A stretch of DNA of 64,000 bases from Prado023 sp963798745 (GCA_963798745.1 CAWCUF010000001.1:626468-690467); one strand, 5' to 3'; counted from the stretch's first letter, positions 1 through 8,549 are shown. The notes: a model not told the origin generated them from the letters alone. Numbers and translations are program-made.

Positions 1-1
1 G

Positions 2-67
2 GCCAAGGTCGGTTGCCCGGTGAGCCAGGCCCTGTCGGCGGTCCCGATCAGCCTGACCGTCCAGTAG
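2..67 (+). CDS. OsmC/Ohr-family protein, C-terminal end only (partial)
   Basis: The window opens inside a plus-strand gene. Reading from base 2, the last 21 codons give AKVGCPVSQALSAVPISLTV followed by Q and a TAG stop. The CPVSxAL core, with its cysteine and a terminal beta strand, is the usual ending of OsmC/Ohr thiol peroxidases, which reduce organic hydroperoxides with this cysteine as the resolving/peroxidatic partner. Only the tail is visible, so subfamily and substrate cannot be set. The next gene on the same strand begins about 165 bases later. Confidence 0.6.
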   Translation, partial: AKVGCPVSQALSAVPISLTVQ

Positions 68-231
68 TCGCAGCCCCCGGCCAGCTCCACGCTCGACGGG
101 CGGGCGCAGCGCCAGGACGGCGGCGCGGTGAACCGGGCGGGAGCGCCATGCCGAGGCCGGGACACCGGATCGGGGCAGTAGCGTGGAGGCACGCCCCCAG
201 GACCTCGCGGGCGTGGGAGGACTGGTCAGCC

Positions 232-1170
232 ATGCATCTGCGTCAACCTGACCTCGCCGGTCCGCTGCTGCCCTGCGGTGCGCGGATCGCAGTGATCGCC
301 CCCGCGGGGCCCGTGCAGGCCGTGCGCCTGGATCGGGGTCTGGCCGTGCTGCGCGGCTGGGGATACGAGCCGATCGTCGGCCCGCATGCCCTGGCTGTGG
401 CCGGGCACACAGCCGGGAGCATCAGCCAGCGGCTGGCCGACCTGCGCTGGGCCATCACCGATCCCGAGCTCGAGGCGATCTGGTTCGCCCGCGGCGGGTT
501 CGGCTCGATGCACCTACTCGAGGACCTGATCCGCCTGGTTCGTGACCCGGGCGCCGTCCCCAACCGCCCGCTGCTCGGGTTCTCCGATGCCACGGCCTTC
601 CTGGCCGCGCTCTACCGGGAGCACCACCTGACCGATGACCCCGGCCGCCCGCTGGGCCACGGCCTCATGGGCGTCCACGCGCCGGTCATCACCGCACTGG
701 GGGACCTCACCTCACCCCATGTCCTCGAGCGGGTCCGCGCCCTCCTGCAGGACGGGTCCGGGTTCCGCGCTGACGTGGACCACGTGGCCGGGCCCCGGCG
801 CGGTGTTCGCGGCCCGTTGGTGGGCGGCAACCTGGCGATGCTTGCGGCCCTGGCCGGCACCCCGCACGCGCTGCGTTCGCACGAGGCGATCATGGTCCTC
901 GAGGACGTCGGCGAGCCGGTCTACCACTTGGACCGGATGATCACCCAGCTCCAACTGTCCGGCGGCCTGATGGGCGTGCAGGCGTTCGCGCTGGGCTCGT
1001 TCAGCATCGTGCCCGGCGAGCGCGACCAGCATGCGGAGTCGTTCATGCAGCAACGCCTGCTGGAGTTCGACGTTCCGATCGTCGTCGGGCTGCCGGTCGG
1101 GCACGACCCGGACAACGAGCCCTGGGTGTACGGCCAGGTCGGTGAGCTGACCCAGGACCCTGAGGACTGA
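232..1170 (+). CDS. Peptidase S66 family LD-carboxypeptidase (MccF/LdcA-like)
   Basis: 312 aa, the usual size for S66 peptidases, which cut the L,D bond of peptidoglycan tetrapeptides or, in MccF-like members, inactivate peptide-nucleotide antibiotics. Visible motifs are RGGFGSMHLL near residue 87, the nucleophile elbow GFSDAT with Ser118, HGLMGVH in mid-protein, GGNLAML, LEDVGEPVYHLDRM carrying the expected Glu, and a C-terminal GLPVGHD giving the catalytic His. I chose the ATG at 232 because the frame upstream is low-complexity and a GGGAGGA stretch lies about 11 bases before it. No signal peptide is seen, so a cytoplasmic recycling or resistance role is inferred. Which of LdcA and MccF activity it has cannot be read from sequence. 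Confidence 0.85.
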   Translation: MHLRQPDLAGPLLPCGARIAVIAPAGPVQAVRLDRGLAVLRGWGYEPIVGPHALAVAGHTAGSISQRLADLRWAITDPELEAIWFARGGFGSMHLLEDLIRLVRDPGAVPNRPLLGFSDATAFLAALYREHHLTDDPGRPLGHGLMGVHAPVITALGDLTSPHVLERVRALLQDGSGFRADVDHVAGPRRGVRGPLVGGNLAMLAALAGTPHALRSHEAIMVLEDVGEPVYHLDRMITQLQLSGGLMGVQAFALGSFSIVPGERDQHAESFMQQRLLEFDVPIVVGLPVGHDPDNEPWVYGQVGELTQDPED

Positions 1171-1204
1171 GCCGGCCGCACCCAGACGACCGGCTCCAGA
1201 GGGC

Positions 1205-1843
1205 TCACACCAGCCCGTACAGCCGATCGCCGGCGTCGCCGAGTCCGGGCACGATGTAGCCGTGCTCGTTGAGCCGCTCGTCGATCGCGGCGGTGACCAG
1301 GGTGATCGACGAGTCCCGGTCAGCCACCGCCGCCTCCACCGCTGCGATCCCCTCCGGCGCGGCCAACAGGCACACCGCGGTCACGTCGCGAGCCCCACGA
1401 GCCAGCACGAGGTCGATGGCCATGATCAGCGTCCCGCCCGTGGCCAGCATCGGGTCGAGCAGGTACACCTGCCGCCCGGACAGGTCCGCGGGCAGGCGGT
1501 CGGCGTAGGTCGAGGCCAGAAGCGTCTCCTCGTCGCGGATCATCCCGAGGAAGCCGATCTCGGCGGTGGGCAACAGCCGGGTCATCCCCTCGAGCATCCC
1601 CAGGCCCGCGCGCAGGATCGGCACGACCACGGGCCGGGGCTGGGCCAACCGGTGCCCGGTGGTCGGTCCCACGGGCGTGCTGATCGCCACCTGCTCGGTG
1701 CGGATGTCGCGAGTGGCCTCGTAGGCCAGCAGGGTCACGAGCTCGTCGACCAGGCGCCGGAAGGTGGGGGAGTCGGTGCGCTCGTCGCGCAGGGTGGTCA
1801 GCTTGTGGGCGATCAAGGGGTGGTCGGCGAGCAAGGTCCGCAT
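1205..1843 (-). CDS. upp: Uracil phosphoribosyltransferase
   Basis: 212 aa, full length. It makes UMP from uracil and PRPP in pyrimidine salvage. The PRPP-binding loop is seen as YLLDPMLATGGTLI near residue 127, with the VPILRAGLGMLEG segment near 73 and the C-terminal uracil-contacting GYIVPGLGDAGDRLYG. The ATG at 1843 has an AGCCTA box (TAGGCT on the coding strand) 8 bases ahead, so a leaderless mRNA is likely. It lies back-to-tail with the carboxypeptidase (convergent, 34-base gap containing an imperfect AGCCGG/CCGGCT hairpin). tadA follows upstream on the same strand, a common actinobacterial pairing. Confidence 0.95.
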   Translation of the reverse strand: MRTLLADHPLIAHKLTTLRDERTDSPTFRRLVDELVTLLAYEATRDIRTEQVAISTPVGPTTGHRLAQPRPVVVPILRAGLGMLEGMTRLLPTAEIGFLGMIRDEETLLASTYADRLPADLSGRQVYLLDPMLATGGTLIMAIDLVLARGARDVTAVCLLAAPEGIAAVEAAVADRDSSITLVTAAIDERLNEHGYIVPGLGDAGDRLYGLV

Positions 1844-2426
1844 GAGCGCTGAGCCTAGTGCCGTGCCGGCCGCGGCCCGCCTGGTGGACGGCCGCGGCCA
1901 GTCCGGTGCTGGCAGCGGCTGCTCACGCACCAGCCGCCGGTGCGCAGGGCTGTGCTCACTCGGCCAGAACGGCACCAGCCCCGCCGAGCCGCCGACCTTG
2001 CCTGCAATTTGGTCGTCAGGGCCCGTCGCGATTCCCGCGCGCAGCGACCTTGCGCATGAGATGGTCGTTCGACTGGTCCTGCGGACCACCGGGCACGACC
2101 AATCCCACGGCATGGTTGCTCCGGGGTCGCAGCGCCGGACCGACTTTCGACCACTTCCCCGGCGAGGTTCGGTGGGACCAGCCGACCGAGGGAGCGGACC
2201 GGGCGGGCCGGCAGGGTGAGTGAGCGGACCGGGCGGGCCGGCAGGGTGAGTGAGCGGACCGGGCGGGCCGGCAGGGTGAGTGAGCGGACAGCGCGGTCCG
2301 ACAGGGCGAGGCGACCGAGTGAGCGGAAGTTGCGAGGCGACCCAGTCAGCGGACCGGCCCAACCCTCGGGCAGCACCACCCGGCAGCTCACGCCGTGGGC
2401 CCGCTGCCGCTCAGTGGGCGCCCGAA
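1844..2426. other. Repeat-bearing intergenic region between upp and tadA
   Basis: About 580 bases without a credible gene. Open frames exist on both strands, but they have runs of Arg/Pro/Ala and no family resemblance. The main content is the 30-bp tandem array at 2191-2310 and its decayed flanks, plus the upp promoter box at 1852-1857. Confidence 0.6.
2191..2310. repeat. 30-bp tandem repeat, four copies
   Basis: Copies at 2191-2220, 2221-2250, 2251-2280 and 2281-2310. Copies two and three are identical; the first differs at its first base and the fourth at about five. Each unit starts TGAGCGGACCGGGCGGGCC and ends GCAGGGTGAG. Degenerate TGAGCGGA and GCGACC fragments continue to about 2370. 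No function is apparent; recent slippage or recombination explains the two identical copies. Confidence 0.9.
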
Positions 2427-2891
2427 TCAGCCGCGGTGCTCGGCGAAGAAGCGCCGGATCGGGGCGCCGCACTCATCGGCGAGCACGCCGGCAACCACTT
2501 CGGGGCGGTGATTGAGCCGCGGGTCGCGGACCACGTCCCACAGCGACCCCACCGCACCGGCCTTGGGGTCGAACGCGCCGAACACGATGCGCGCCACCCG
2601 CGCGGCCACCGCTGCCCCGGCGCACATCGTGCACGGCTCGAGGGTGACGACCAGGGAGCAGTCCGTCAGCCGCCACCGGCCGAGCTCCTGGGCAGCGGCA
2701 CGCAGGGCGAGGACCTCCGCGTGCGCGGTCGGGTCGGCGTCGGCCTCGCGGCGGTTTGTGGCCGAACCGATGATCGCTCCGGTGGGGTCAAGCACGAGGG
2801 CGCCGATCGGAACGTCCCCCGTCGCCGGGGCAGCCCGGGCCACCTCGAGGGCAGCGCGCATCGCAGACTCGTCGGCGGAGGTGGCCAGCAC
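2427..2891 (-). CDS. tadA: tRNA-specific adenosine deaminase
   Basis: 154 aa. It converts A34 to inosine in the wobble position of tRNA-Arg(ACG); the matching tRNA-Arg(ACG) gene is at 61041. The zinc deaminase motifs are intact: HAEV (with the proton-shuttling Glu) near residue 57 and EPCTMCAGA (PCxxC) near 85, followed by FGAFDPKAGAVGS and LNHRPEVVAGV. I prefer the GTG at 2891, because a CAGACT box lies 7 bases ahead of it and it supplies the residues family members have before MRAALEVARA. An ATG at 2861 is the alternative. The open frame extends much further upstream into GC-rich repeats and is not coding there. Confidence 0.9.
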   Translation of the reverse strand: MLATSADESAMRAALEVARAAPATGDVPIGALVLDPTGAIIGSATNRREADADPTAHAEVLALRAAAQELGRWRLTDCSLVVTLEPCTMCAGAAVAARVARIVFGAFDPKAGAVGSLWDVVRDPRLNHRPEVVAGVLADECGAPIRRFFAEHRG

Positions 2892-2993
2892 GCAGCGCAG
2901 TCTGCCAGTCGGGGCGCGGCCCGGGCTCGGTCGTGCCGGGCCGGGCCGGGCCGGGTCCTGCCACGCCGGGCCGTGGCCGTGCGGTGCCGTGCC

Positions 2994-3067
2994 GCGCCGG
3001 GTCGTACCCGCGTGCGCGCACCACCTGGCCGCGCCGGGTCGTACCCGCGTGCGCGCACCACCTGGCC
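2994..3067. repeat. 37-bp direct repeat, two perfect copies
   Basis: 2994-3030 and 3031-3067 are identical, beginning GCGCCGGGTCGTACCCGCG and ending CACCACCTGGCC. A third partial copy (GCGTGCGCGCACCA) is at 3101-3114, and a CCGGG run precedes the array from about 2935. It lies between the divergent tadA and the tocopherol-cyclase-like gene, so promoters of both genes must be in or near it. Confidence 0.9.
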
Positions 3068-3159
3068 GGGCCGTGCCACGCCGCGCCAAGCCGGGCCGCC
3101 GCGTGCGCGCACCAACGCTCCGGTTGTGCAACGACGCCGCTGCTGGTGAGGTGGGGGGC

Positions 3160-4185
3160 ATGCGCAGCCCGGTCTCGGTCCTGAGCCCCGCGGGATTCCA
3201 CGGTTCGGGCGCCCTGCGCGCACACGAGCGCGGCCGGCACGGCACGTCGTTCTTCGAGGGGTGGTACGTCAAACTCGTGAGCGCCGACCGGTCGACCCGG
3301 TTGGCGGTCATCCCCGGGGTGTTCCTCAGTGAGGACGGATCGCTGGCCGAGGCGTTCATCCAGGTGCTCGACGGGGTGACCGGGCAGACGGCCTACCACC
3401 CCTTCGACCTGGCCGAGTTCCGCGCCGAGACGACCTCGTTCGACGTCCGGGTCGCCACCAACCGGTTCACCAGCGACGGCATCGCGGTGGACGTGCCCGG
3501 CCTGAGCGCGGAGGTCCGGTTCGGACCCGCGGTGCCCTGGCCGGTGAGCGTGGCCGAACCCGGGGCGATGGGCTGGTACGCGTGGGTGCCGACGATGGAG
3601 TGCTATCACGGGGTGGTCAGCCTCGACCACGCCCTGGCCGGCTGGATCGACCTCGGCGCCGGCCGGGTGGATCTCGCCGGTGGGCGCGGGTACCTGGAGA
3701 AGGACTGGGGCAGCGCGTTCCCGGCGGGTTACGTGTGGATGCAGACCAACCACTTCGCCGAGCCCGGGGTGAGCCTGGTCGGCTCGACCGCGCTGATCCC
3801 CTGGCGCCGCTCGACGTTCCGCGGCGACCTGATCGCCCTGCGCATCCCCGCCGGTCCGCACGCCGGCCTGCACCGCTTCACCAGCTACACCCGCGCCCGC
3901 ACCACCGACCTGACTGTCACCGATCATGAGGTCCGCTGGGCGCTGCGCGGGCGCAGCGGTGACCGGTTGGACCTCCTGGCCACGATCGACGGGCGCACGT
4001 CCGGCCTGCTGCACGCCCCCGTGCGCACCCAGATGCACCAGCGCGTGGCTGAGACCCTCGACGGGACGGTCGAGGTGCGACTGACCGACGCCGACGGCGC
4101 CACCAAGTACCACGGGGTCGGGGAGGTTGCCGGCGTCGAGGTGCACGGCGCGATCGATCGCCTCCTCGCCACAGCGGGGAGGTGA
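3160..4185 (+). CDS. Tocopherol cyclase-like family protein
   Basis: 341 aa. The N-terminal GTSFFEGWYVKLV (about residue 28) and the mid-protein GYLEKDWGSAFPAGYVWMQ (about 177) are the two best-known blocks of the tocopherol cyclase-like beta-barrel family. Plant members cyclise prenylquinols; bacterial members mostly have unknown substrates. The ATG at 3160 follows a purine-rich GGTGAGGTGGGGGG stretch suited to ribosome binding. No signal peptide is visible. Nothing next to it suggests tocopherol synthesis, so family membership is supported but the reaction is not. It stands alone before the PTS cluster. Confidence 0.8.
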   Translation: MRSPVSVLSPAGFHGSGALRAHERGRHGTSFFEGWYVKLVSADRSTRLAVIPGVFLSEDGSLAEAFIQVLDGVTGQTAYHPFDLAEFRAETTSFDVRVATNRFTSDGIAVDVPGLSAEVRFGPAVPWPVSVAEPGAMGWYAWVPTMECYHGVVSLDHALAGWIDLGAGRVDLAGGRGYLEKDWGSAFPAGYVWMQTNHFAEPGVSLVGSTALIPWRRSTFRGDLIALRIPAGPHAGLHRFTSYTRARTTDLTVTDHEVRWALRGRSGDRLDLLATIDGRTSGLLHAPVRTQMHQRVAETLDGTVEVRLTDADGATKYHGVGEVAGVEVHGAIDRLLATAGR

Positions 4186-4284
4186 GGCGCGCGCCACTCG
4201 TTTGTCAGGACACCCGGTCAGCCGACGCGGCAGACTGGGCGCACCCCGGGGCCTGCGCGCCCCACACACCAACCTGGAGGATGC

Positions 4285-4518
4285 ATGGGCAAGGCTGAGG
4301 ACATCATCGAAGCCCTGGGCGGGGCTGACAACATCGAGGAGATCGAGGCCTGCGCGACTCGCCTGCGCACGGTGGTCAACGACCCCTCGGTGGTCAACGA
4401 GAAGGCCCTGAAGAGCGCCGGAGCGTTCGGCGTGCTCTCCTCGGGTTCGGTACTGCAGGTAATCGTCGGTGGCGAGGCAGACGGCCTGGCCATGGACATC
4501 AACGACATCATCGGCTGA
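4285..4518 (+). CDS. PTS glucose/GlcNAc-type EIIB domain protein
   Basis: 77 aa, a free-standing EIIB domain. EIIB passes phosphate from EIIA to the incoming sugar through a cysteine, here Cys23 in EIEACATRLR, the hallmark of the glucose/N-acetylglucosamine class. GVLSSGSVLQVIVGG is the conserved C-terminal half. GGAGG seven bases before the ATG is a clear ribosome-binding site. It begins the PTS cluster: IIA follows 11 bases after the stop, and the IIC permease at 7276 has no B domain, so this protein probably serves it. Confidence 0.93.
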   Translation: MGKAEDIIEALGGADNIEEIEACATRLRTVVNDPSVVNEKALKSAGAFGVLSSGSVLQVIVGGEADGLAMDINDIIG

Positions 4519-4529
4519 GGAGAATCAAC

Positions 4530-4982
4530 GTGGCACTGCAAGTCCTGTCCCCCATGCCCGGTCGGGTCGCGAACCTCTCAGAGGTCCCGGACCCGATGTT
4601 CGCTGAGGCCATGCTCGGCCCCGGCCTGGCCATCGACCCGCCGCGCAGCCGCGTGGTCGCGGTCGCTCCCATCTCCGGCACCCTGGCCAGCCTGTTCCCG
4701 CATGCCATGGGCATCGAGGCCGACGGCTACTCGATCCTGGTCCACCTGGGCCTGGAGACGGTCCAGCTCAACGGTGAGGGATTCAAGCTCCTGAAGGCCA
4801 AGGGTGACACCGTGGTGGCCGGCGAGCCGGTCATCGAGTGGGATCCCGCGGCGATCGAGGCCGGCGGACTGCCGGTCATCACCCCGCTGATCGCGATCCA
4901 GGCCGAGGCCGGCCAGATCACCCAGCTCGTGGCCGACGGCACCGAGGTGGAGGCCGGCACGGCCGTCTTCGAGGTCGCCTGA
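4530..4982 (+). CDS. crr: PTS glucose-type EIIA protein
   Basis: 150 aa, the size of a single EIIA-Glc domain. Phospho-transfer histidines are seen in FPHAMGIEADGY (about residue 55) and ILVHLGLETVQLNG (about 70), the second being the HPr-phosphorylated one. The N-terminal SPMPGRVANLSEVPDPMFAE matches the family. The start is GTG at 4530, with TGAGGAG overlapping the stop of the EIIB gene, so translation of the two is probably coupled. It takes phosphate from HPr (5121) and hands it to the separate EIIB. Confidence 0.93.
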   Translation: MALQVLSPMPGRVANLSEVPDPMFAEAMLGPGLAIDPPRSRVVAVAPISGTLASLFPHAMGIEADGYSILVHLGLETVQLNGEGFKLLKAKGDTVVAGEPVIEWDPAAIEAGGLPVITPLIAIQAEAGQITQLVADGTEVEAGTAVFEVA

Positions 4983-5120
4983 GATTCAGCGGTCCTCCGG
5001 ACCATCAGCCCGACCGCCGGGGCGGCCCTGCCCGGACCGGCGCCAGATGACAAGACCGCCCGCCTTGGGCGAGAACCAGACAGAAGCCCGAGTAGGGCGA
5101 ATGAGTGAGAGGTGTTCAAC

Positions 5121-5393
5121 GTGGCTGAAATCACCGTGGTCCTGCCCCCCGGCGTCGGACTGCACGCTCGTCCCGCCGCCCTGTTCGTGGGTGCGGCCTC
5201 GAAGTCCGACTGCGACGTCACCATCGGTCGTCCCGGTGAGCCCGGCGTGAACGCCAAGAGCATCTTGGGCGTCATGGGCTTGGGCGCGAAGGCCGGCGAG
5301 GAGATGGTCGTCGCCGCAGAGGGAGACGGCTCCGACGAACTGCTGGCAAGCCTCAAGGAGATCCTCGAGACCCCCGAGGGTGGCCATGCCTGA
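5121..5393 (+). CDS. ptsH: Phosphocarrier protein HPr
   Basis: 90 aa. The active histidine is in GLHARPAALFV (His14 from this start) and the regulatory-serine region reads NAKSILGVMGLGAKAG, so both EI phosphorylation and HPr kinase-type control are possible in principle. I set the start at GTG 5121 because GAGAGG ends 8 bases before it; a GTG at 5112 would place that site inside the coding region. Its 3' end overlaps the ptsI start by eight bases, which indicates translational coupling. Confidence 0.93.
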   Translation: MAEITVVLPPGVGLHARPAALFVGAASKSDCDVTIGRPGEPGVNAKSILGVMGLGAKAGEEMVVAAEGDGSDELLASLKEILETPEGGHA

Positions 5394-7074
5394 TCCCACC
5401 ACGCTGACCGGTGTCGGGGTCAGCCCCGGCGTGGGGGTCGGCCCAGTCGTACGTGTGGTGGACACCGTCCCCGAGCCCAAGTCCGGGCCGGGGGCGGGTT
5501 CCCCCGAGGATGAGTACGCGGCCGCTGCCAAGGCCCTCGAGGACGTCGCAGCCGACCTCGAGAACCGGGGGCAGCAGGCCGGCGGTGAGGCCCAGCACGT
5601 GCTCGAGGCGCAGGCCATGATGGCCCGCGACCCGGACCTGGCCGCGGGCATCAAGACGCGCACCGAGGCCGGCGGCAACGCCGCCCGCGCCGCGTTCGAG
5701 GCGTTCGGGGTCACCCGCGACATGCTGCTCACGCTCGGCGAGTACTTCGCCGCCCGCGTGACCGACCTCGACGACATCCGCAACCGCACGGTGGCGCTGC
5801 TGCTCGACGTCCCGCCGCCGGGGATCCCCGAGCTCAAGGAGCCCAGCATCCTGGTGGCCCTGGATCTCGCCCCGGCCGACACCGCGCTGATCGACAAGTC
5901 CATGGTGCTCGGATTCGCCACCCAGGAGGGCGGCCCCACCTCGCACACCTCCATCCTGGCCCGCAACCTCGGCATCCCCGCGGTGGTCGGCTGCCCGGGC
6001 GTGCGCGAGCTGGCACCTGGGACGCGGGTGCTGGTCGACGGCTCCAACGGCAAGGTGGTCGTCGACCCGCCCGAGGACATGATCGCCGAGCTCGCGGGAG
6101 TCGACGAGAAGCGCCGAGCCGCGCTGGCTGCCGTGGGCAACGCCCCGGGCGCCACCTCCGACGGTCACGAGGTGCCGCTGCTGGCCAACATCGGCGGGGC
6201 TGACGACGTCGAGGGTGCGTTGGCCAACGGCGCCGAGGGCGTGGGGCTGTTCCGCAGCGAGTTGCTGTTCCTGGACCGCACCGATGCTCCCAGCGAGGAC
6301 GAGCAGTACGGGCTGTACCGGGCGGTGCTCGAAGGTTTCGCCGGCAAGAAGGTGGTCGTGCGCACGCTCGACGCCGGAGCCGACAAGCCGCTGCCGTTCC
6401 TGCCCTTCGGTGACGAGCCCAACCCGTCGATGGGCGTTCGCGGCCTGCGGATCTGCATGCAGGCCCCGGAGATCATCGACACCCAGCTCAAGGCCCTGGC
6501 GCGTGCCGCCGAAGGTCTGGACACCGAGCTGTGGGTGATGGCCCCGATGGTCGCCGACGTCTACGAGGCGCAGTGGTTCAAGGACCGCTGCGACTCGGTG
6601 GGCCTGACAGCCAAGATCGGAACCATGGTGGAGATCCCGGCCGCCGCGCTGCGCGCCGAGCACCTGGGCAAGGTCGCGGAGTTCTTCTCGATCGGGTCCA
6701 ACGACCTCACCCAGTACACGTTCGCCGCGGATCGCCAGATCGGTGCGGTGGCCCGACTGCAGGACGCCTGGCAGCCCGCGATCCTCGACCTGGTCGCGGC
6801 GACCACCGAGGGCGGGGCGGCCAACGGCATCCCCACCGGGGTGTGCGGTGAGGCAGCCGCAGATCCGGCGCTGGGCTGCGTGCTGGTCGGCCTCGGGGTG
6901 AACACGCTGTCGATGTCCTCGGGTGCACTGCCTGGCGTGCGCGCTGCCCTTGCGGCGCACACCCTGGCCCAGTGCCAGGCGGCCGCGGTGGCTGCCCGCG
7001 ATGCGGTGGATGCGGACGAGGCCAAGTCCGCTGCTCGTGCCGAGCTGCCGGAGTTGGCGGAGCTGGGGCTGTAG
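5386..7074 (+). CDS. ptsI: Phosphoenolpyruvate-protein phosphotransferase (Enzyme I)
   Basis: 562 aa, close to the usual 570. It takes phosphate from PEP and passes it to HPr. The phospho-histidine is in GGPTSHTSILARNLGIPAVV (about residue 190). The PEP-binding barrel is marked by GVGLFRSELLFLDR, VVRTLDAGADKPLPF, SMGVRGLRIC, MVEIPAAAL and FSIGSNDLTQYTFAADR, and the C-terminal PTGVCGEAAADPAL holds the expected Cys. The ATG at 5386 lies inside the end of ptsH, with GAGGG five bases ahead. Two stem-loops follow the stop before the permease gene. Confidence 0.97.
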   Translation: MPDPTTLTGVGVSPGVGVGPVVRVVDTVPEPKSGPGAGSPEDEYAAAAKALEDVAADLENRGQQAGGEAQHVLEAQAMMARDPDLAAGIKTRTEAGGNAARAAFEAFGVTRDMLLTLGEYFAARVTDLDDIRNRTVALLLDVPPPGIPELKEPSILVALDLAPADTALIDKSMVLGFATQEGGPTSHTSILARNLGIPAVVGCPGVRELAPGTRVLVDGSNGKVVVDPPEDMIAELAGVDEKRRAALAAVGNAPGATSDGHEVPLLANIGGADDVEGALANGAEGVGLFRSELLFLDRTDAPSEDEQYGLYRAVLEGFAGKKVVVRTLDAGADKPLPFLPFGDEPNPSMGVRGLRICMQAPEIIDTQLKALARAAEGLDTELWVMAPMVADVYEAQWFKDRCDSVGLTAKIGTMVEIPAAALRAEHLGKVAEFFSIGSNDLTQYTFAADRQIGAVARLQDAWQPAILDLVAATTEGGAANGIPTGVCGEAAADPALGCVLVGLGVNTLSMSSGALPGVRAALAAHTLAQCQAAAVAARDAVDADEAKSAARAELPELAELGL

Positions 7075-7082
7075 CTGGTGGA

Positions 7083-7103
7083 CCGCGGGTGGTTCTCCCG
7101 CGG
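7083..7103 (+). terminator. Short stem-loop just after ptsI
   Basis: CCGCGGG at 7083-7089 pairs with CCCGCGG at 7097-7103 around a 7-base loop, starting 8 bases past the ptsI stop. There is no T-run after it, so it may protect the mRNA end or attenuate rather than terminate. Confidence 0.5.
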
Positions 7104-7114
7104 GGTAGTACGGC

Positions 7115-7148
7115 GATGCGCTGTCGGGCTGGGTCCCGGCAGCGCATC
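7115..7148 (+). terminator. Long stem-loop between ptsI and the EIIC gene
   Basis: GATGCGCTGTCGGG at 7115-7128 pairs with CCCGGCAGCGCATC at 7135-7148 (14 bp, one G-U), with a 6-base loop. The following bases are T/G-rich (TGTGTGTGGGGGTT). It probably ends most ptsHI transcripts, leaving the EIIC gene to a promoter in 7150-7260. Confidence 0.65.
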
Positions 7149-7275
7149 ACTGTGTGTGGGGGTTGAGTCACCATAGCGATGAGAACGTGACATGCGGTGA
7201 TAACAGGTGTGACGCATGGTGCCAGTGCTACGTTGGCGCCGTCCGGGCCCCCCGCCCGCGGCAGGAAGGAGCACC

Positions 7276-8532
7276 ATGAGCGCGTCATCGGGTTCCGCCA
7301 CGAGGCAGGAACCCAGTCTGTGGTCCAAGACCTTCGCCAACCTGCAACGCATCGGCAAGAGCCTCATGCTTCCGATCGCGGTGCTCCCCGCTGCCGGCCT
7401 GCTGCTGCGGCTCGGCCAGCCCGACCTGCTCGGCGGCGTCGGTGAGTCCGGGCCAGAGGTCGGCGACGGCCCGTTCTCGATCCTCAGCCTCGCGGGCGGC
7501 GCGATGTTCGCCAACCTCGCGATGCTGTTCAGCGTCGGTGTCGCCATCGGCTTCGCGAAGAAGTCCGACGGCTCGACCGCGCTTGCCGGCCTGGTGGGCT
7601 ACCTCGTGTTCAAGGAGGTGCTCACGTTCCATTCCTTCGACACCGATCCCGATCCCGAGGCCTTCTCGGCCCCTGACCCGGGAGTGTTCGGCGGCATCGT
7701 CATCGGCATCACCGCTGCCCTGCTCTGGCAGCGCTACCACCGCACCAAGCTGCCCACAGCGCTGGCCTTCTTCAGCGGACGTCGGCTCGTCCCGATGCTC
7801 GTGGCCGTGGCCGCGATCGGCTGGGGCATCCTGTTCGGCTTCGTCTGGCCGCCGATCGGTGACGCCCTGGACTCATGGGCACAGTGGATGTACGACAACG
7901 GTCCGCTGGGTGCCGGTGTCTACGGCGTGGTCAACCGGGCGCTGATCCCCACGGGTCTGCACCACATCATCAACTCGTTCGTGTGGTTCCAGACCCCCGA
8001 GTGCCCGACCGTCTCCGGCACGACCGCCGGCGACCTGAACTGCTTCTTCAATGCCACCGAGGACCAGGGCAAGTACGGCCTGTTCATGACCGGGTTCTTC
8101 CCGATCTTCATGTTCGCGCTGCCGGCCGCCGCGTTCGCGATGGTGCACGAGGCCCGGGACAAGGTCGCAGCCAGCATCCTGCCCGCCGCCGCCCTGACCT
8201 CGTTCCTCACCGGCATCACCGAGCCGATCGAGTTCTCGTTCCTGTTCGTCGCGCCGATGCTCTACGGCGTGCACGCGCTGCTCACTGGGACCTCCATGGC
8301 CCTGAGCTACGGACTGGGTGCCCGCAGCGGCTTCGGGTTCTCCGCCGGCCTGTTCGACTTCGTCCTCAACTGGGGCAGGTCGACCAAACCATGGCTGTTG
8401 TTGATCATCGGGGCAGCGTTCGCGGTGATCTACTACTTCCTGTTCCGCACGCTGATCCGAAAGCAGGACCTGAAGACACCTGGCCGGGAGGAGGACGCCG
8501 TCGCAGAGGATGCGGCGATCGTCGCTCCTTGA
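7276..8532 (+). CDS. PTS glucose/GlcNAc-type EIIC permease
   Basis: 418 aa integral membrane protein with about ten hydrophobic segments; it carries the sugar across the membrane while EIIB phosphorylates it. Family blocks include SLMLPIAVLPAAGLLLRLG near residue 35, LNRIGLHHI-type NRALIPTGLHHIINSFVW, LPAAAFAMVHEA and the sugar-site GITEPIEFSFLFVAP. The protein stops after the C domain, without the fused IIB (or IIA) found in many homologues; separate IIB and IIA genes lie 3 kb upstream. The ATG at 7276 has AAGGAG seven bases before it. Exact sugar (glucose or N-acetylglucosamine) is not resolved. Confidence 0.92.
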   Translation: MSASSGSATRQEPSLWSKTFANLQRIGKSLMLPIAVLPAAGLLLRLGQPDLLGGVGESGPEVGDGPFSILSLAGGAMFANLAMLFSVGVAIGFAKKSDGSTALAGLVGYLVFKEVLTFHSFDTDPDPEAFSAPDPGVFGGIVIGITAALLWQRYHRTKLPTALAFFSGRRLVPMLVAVAAIGWGILFGFVWPPIGDALDSWAQWMYDNGPLGAGVYGVVNRALIPTGLHHIINSFVWFQTPECPTVSGTTAGDLNCFFNATEDQGKYGLFMTGFFPIFMFALPAAAFAMVHEARDKVAASILPAAALTSFLTGITEPIEFSFLFVAPMLYGVHALLTGTSMALSYGLGARSGFGFSAGLFDFVLNWGRSTKPWLLLIIGAAFAVIYYFLFRTLIRKQDLKTPGREEDAVAEDAAIVAP

Positions 8533-8549
8533 CTCAGGCAGTGCGCAGA

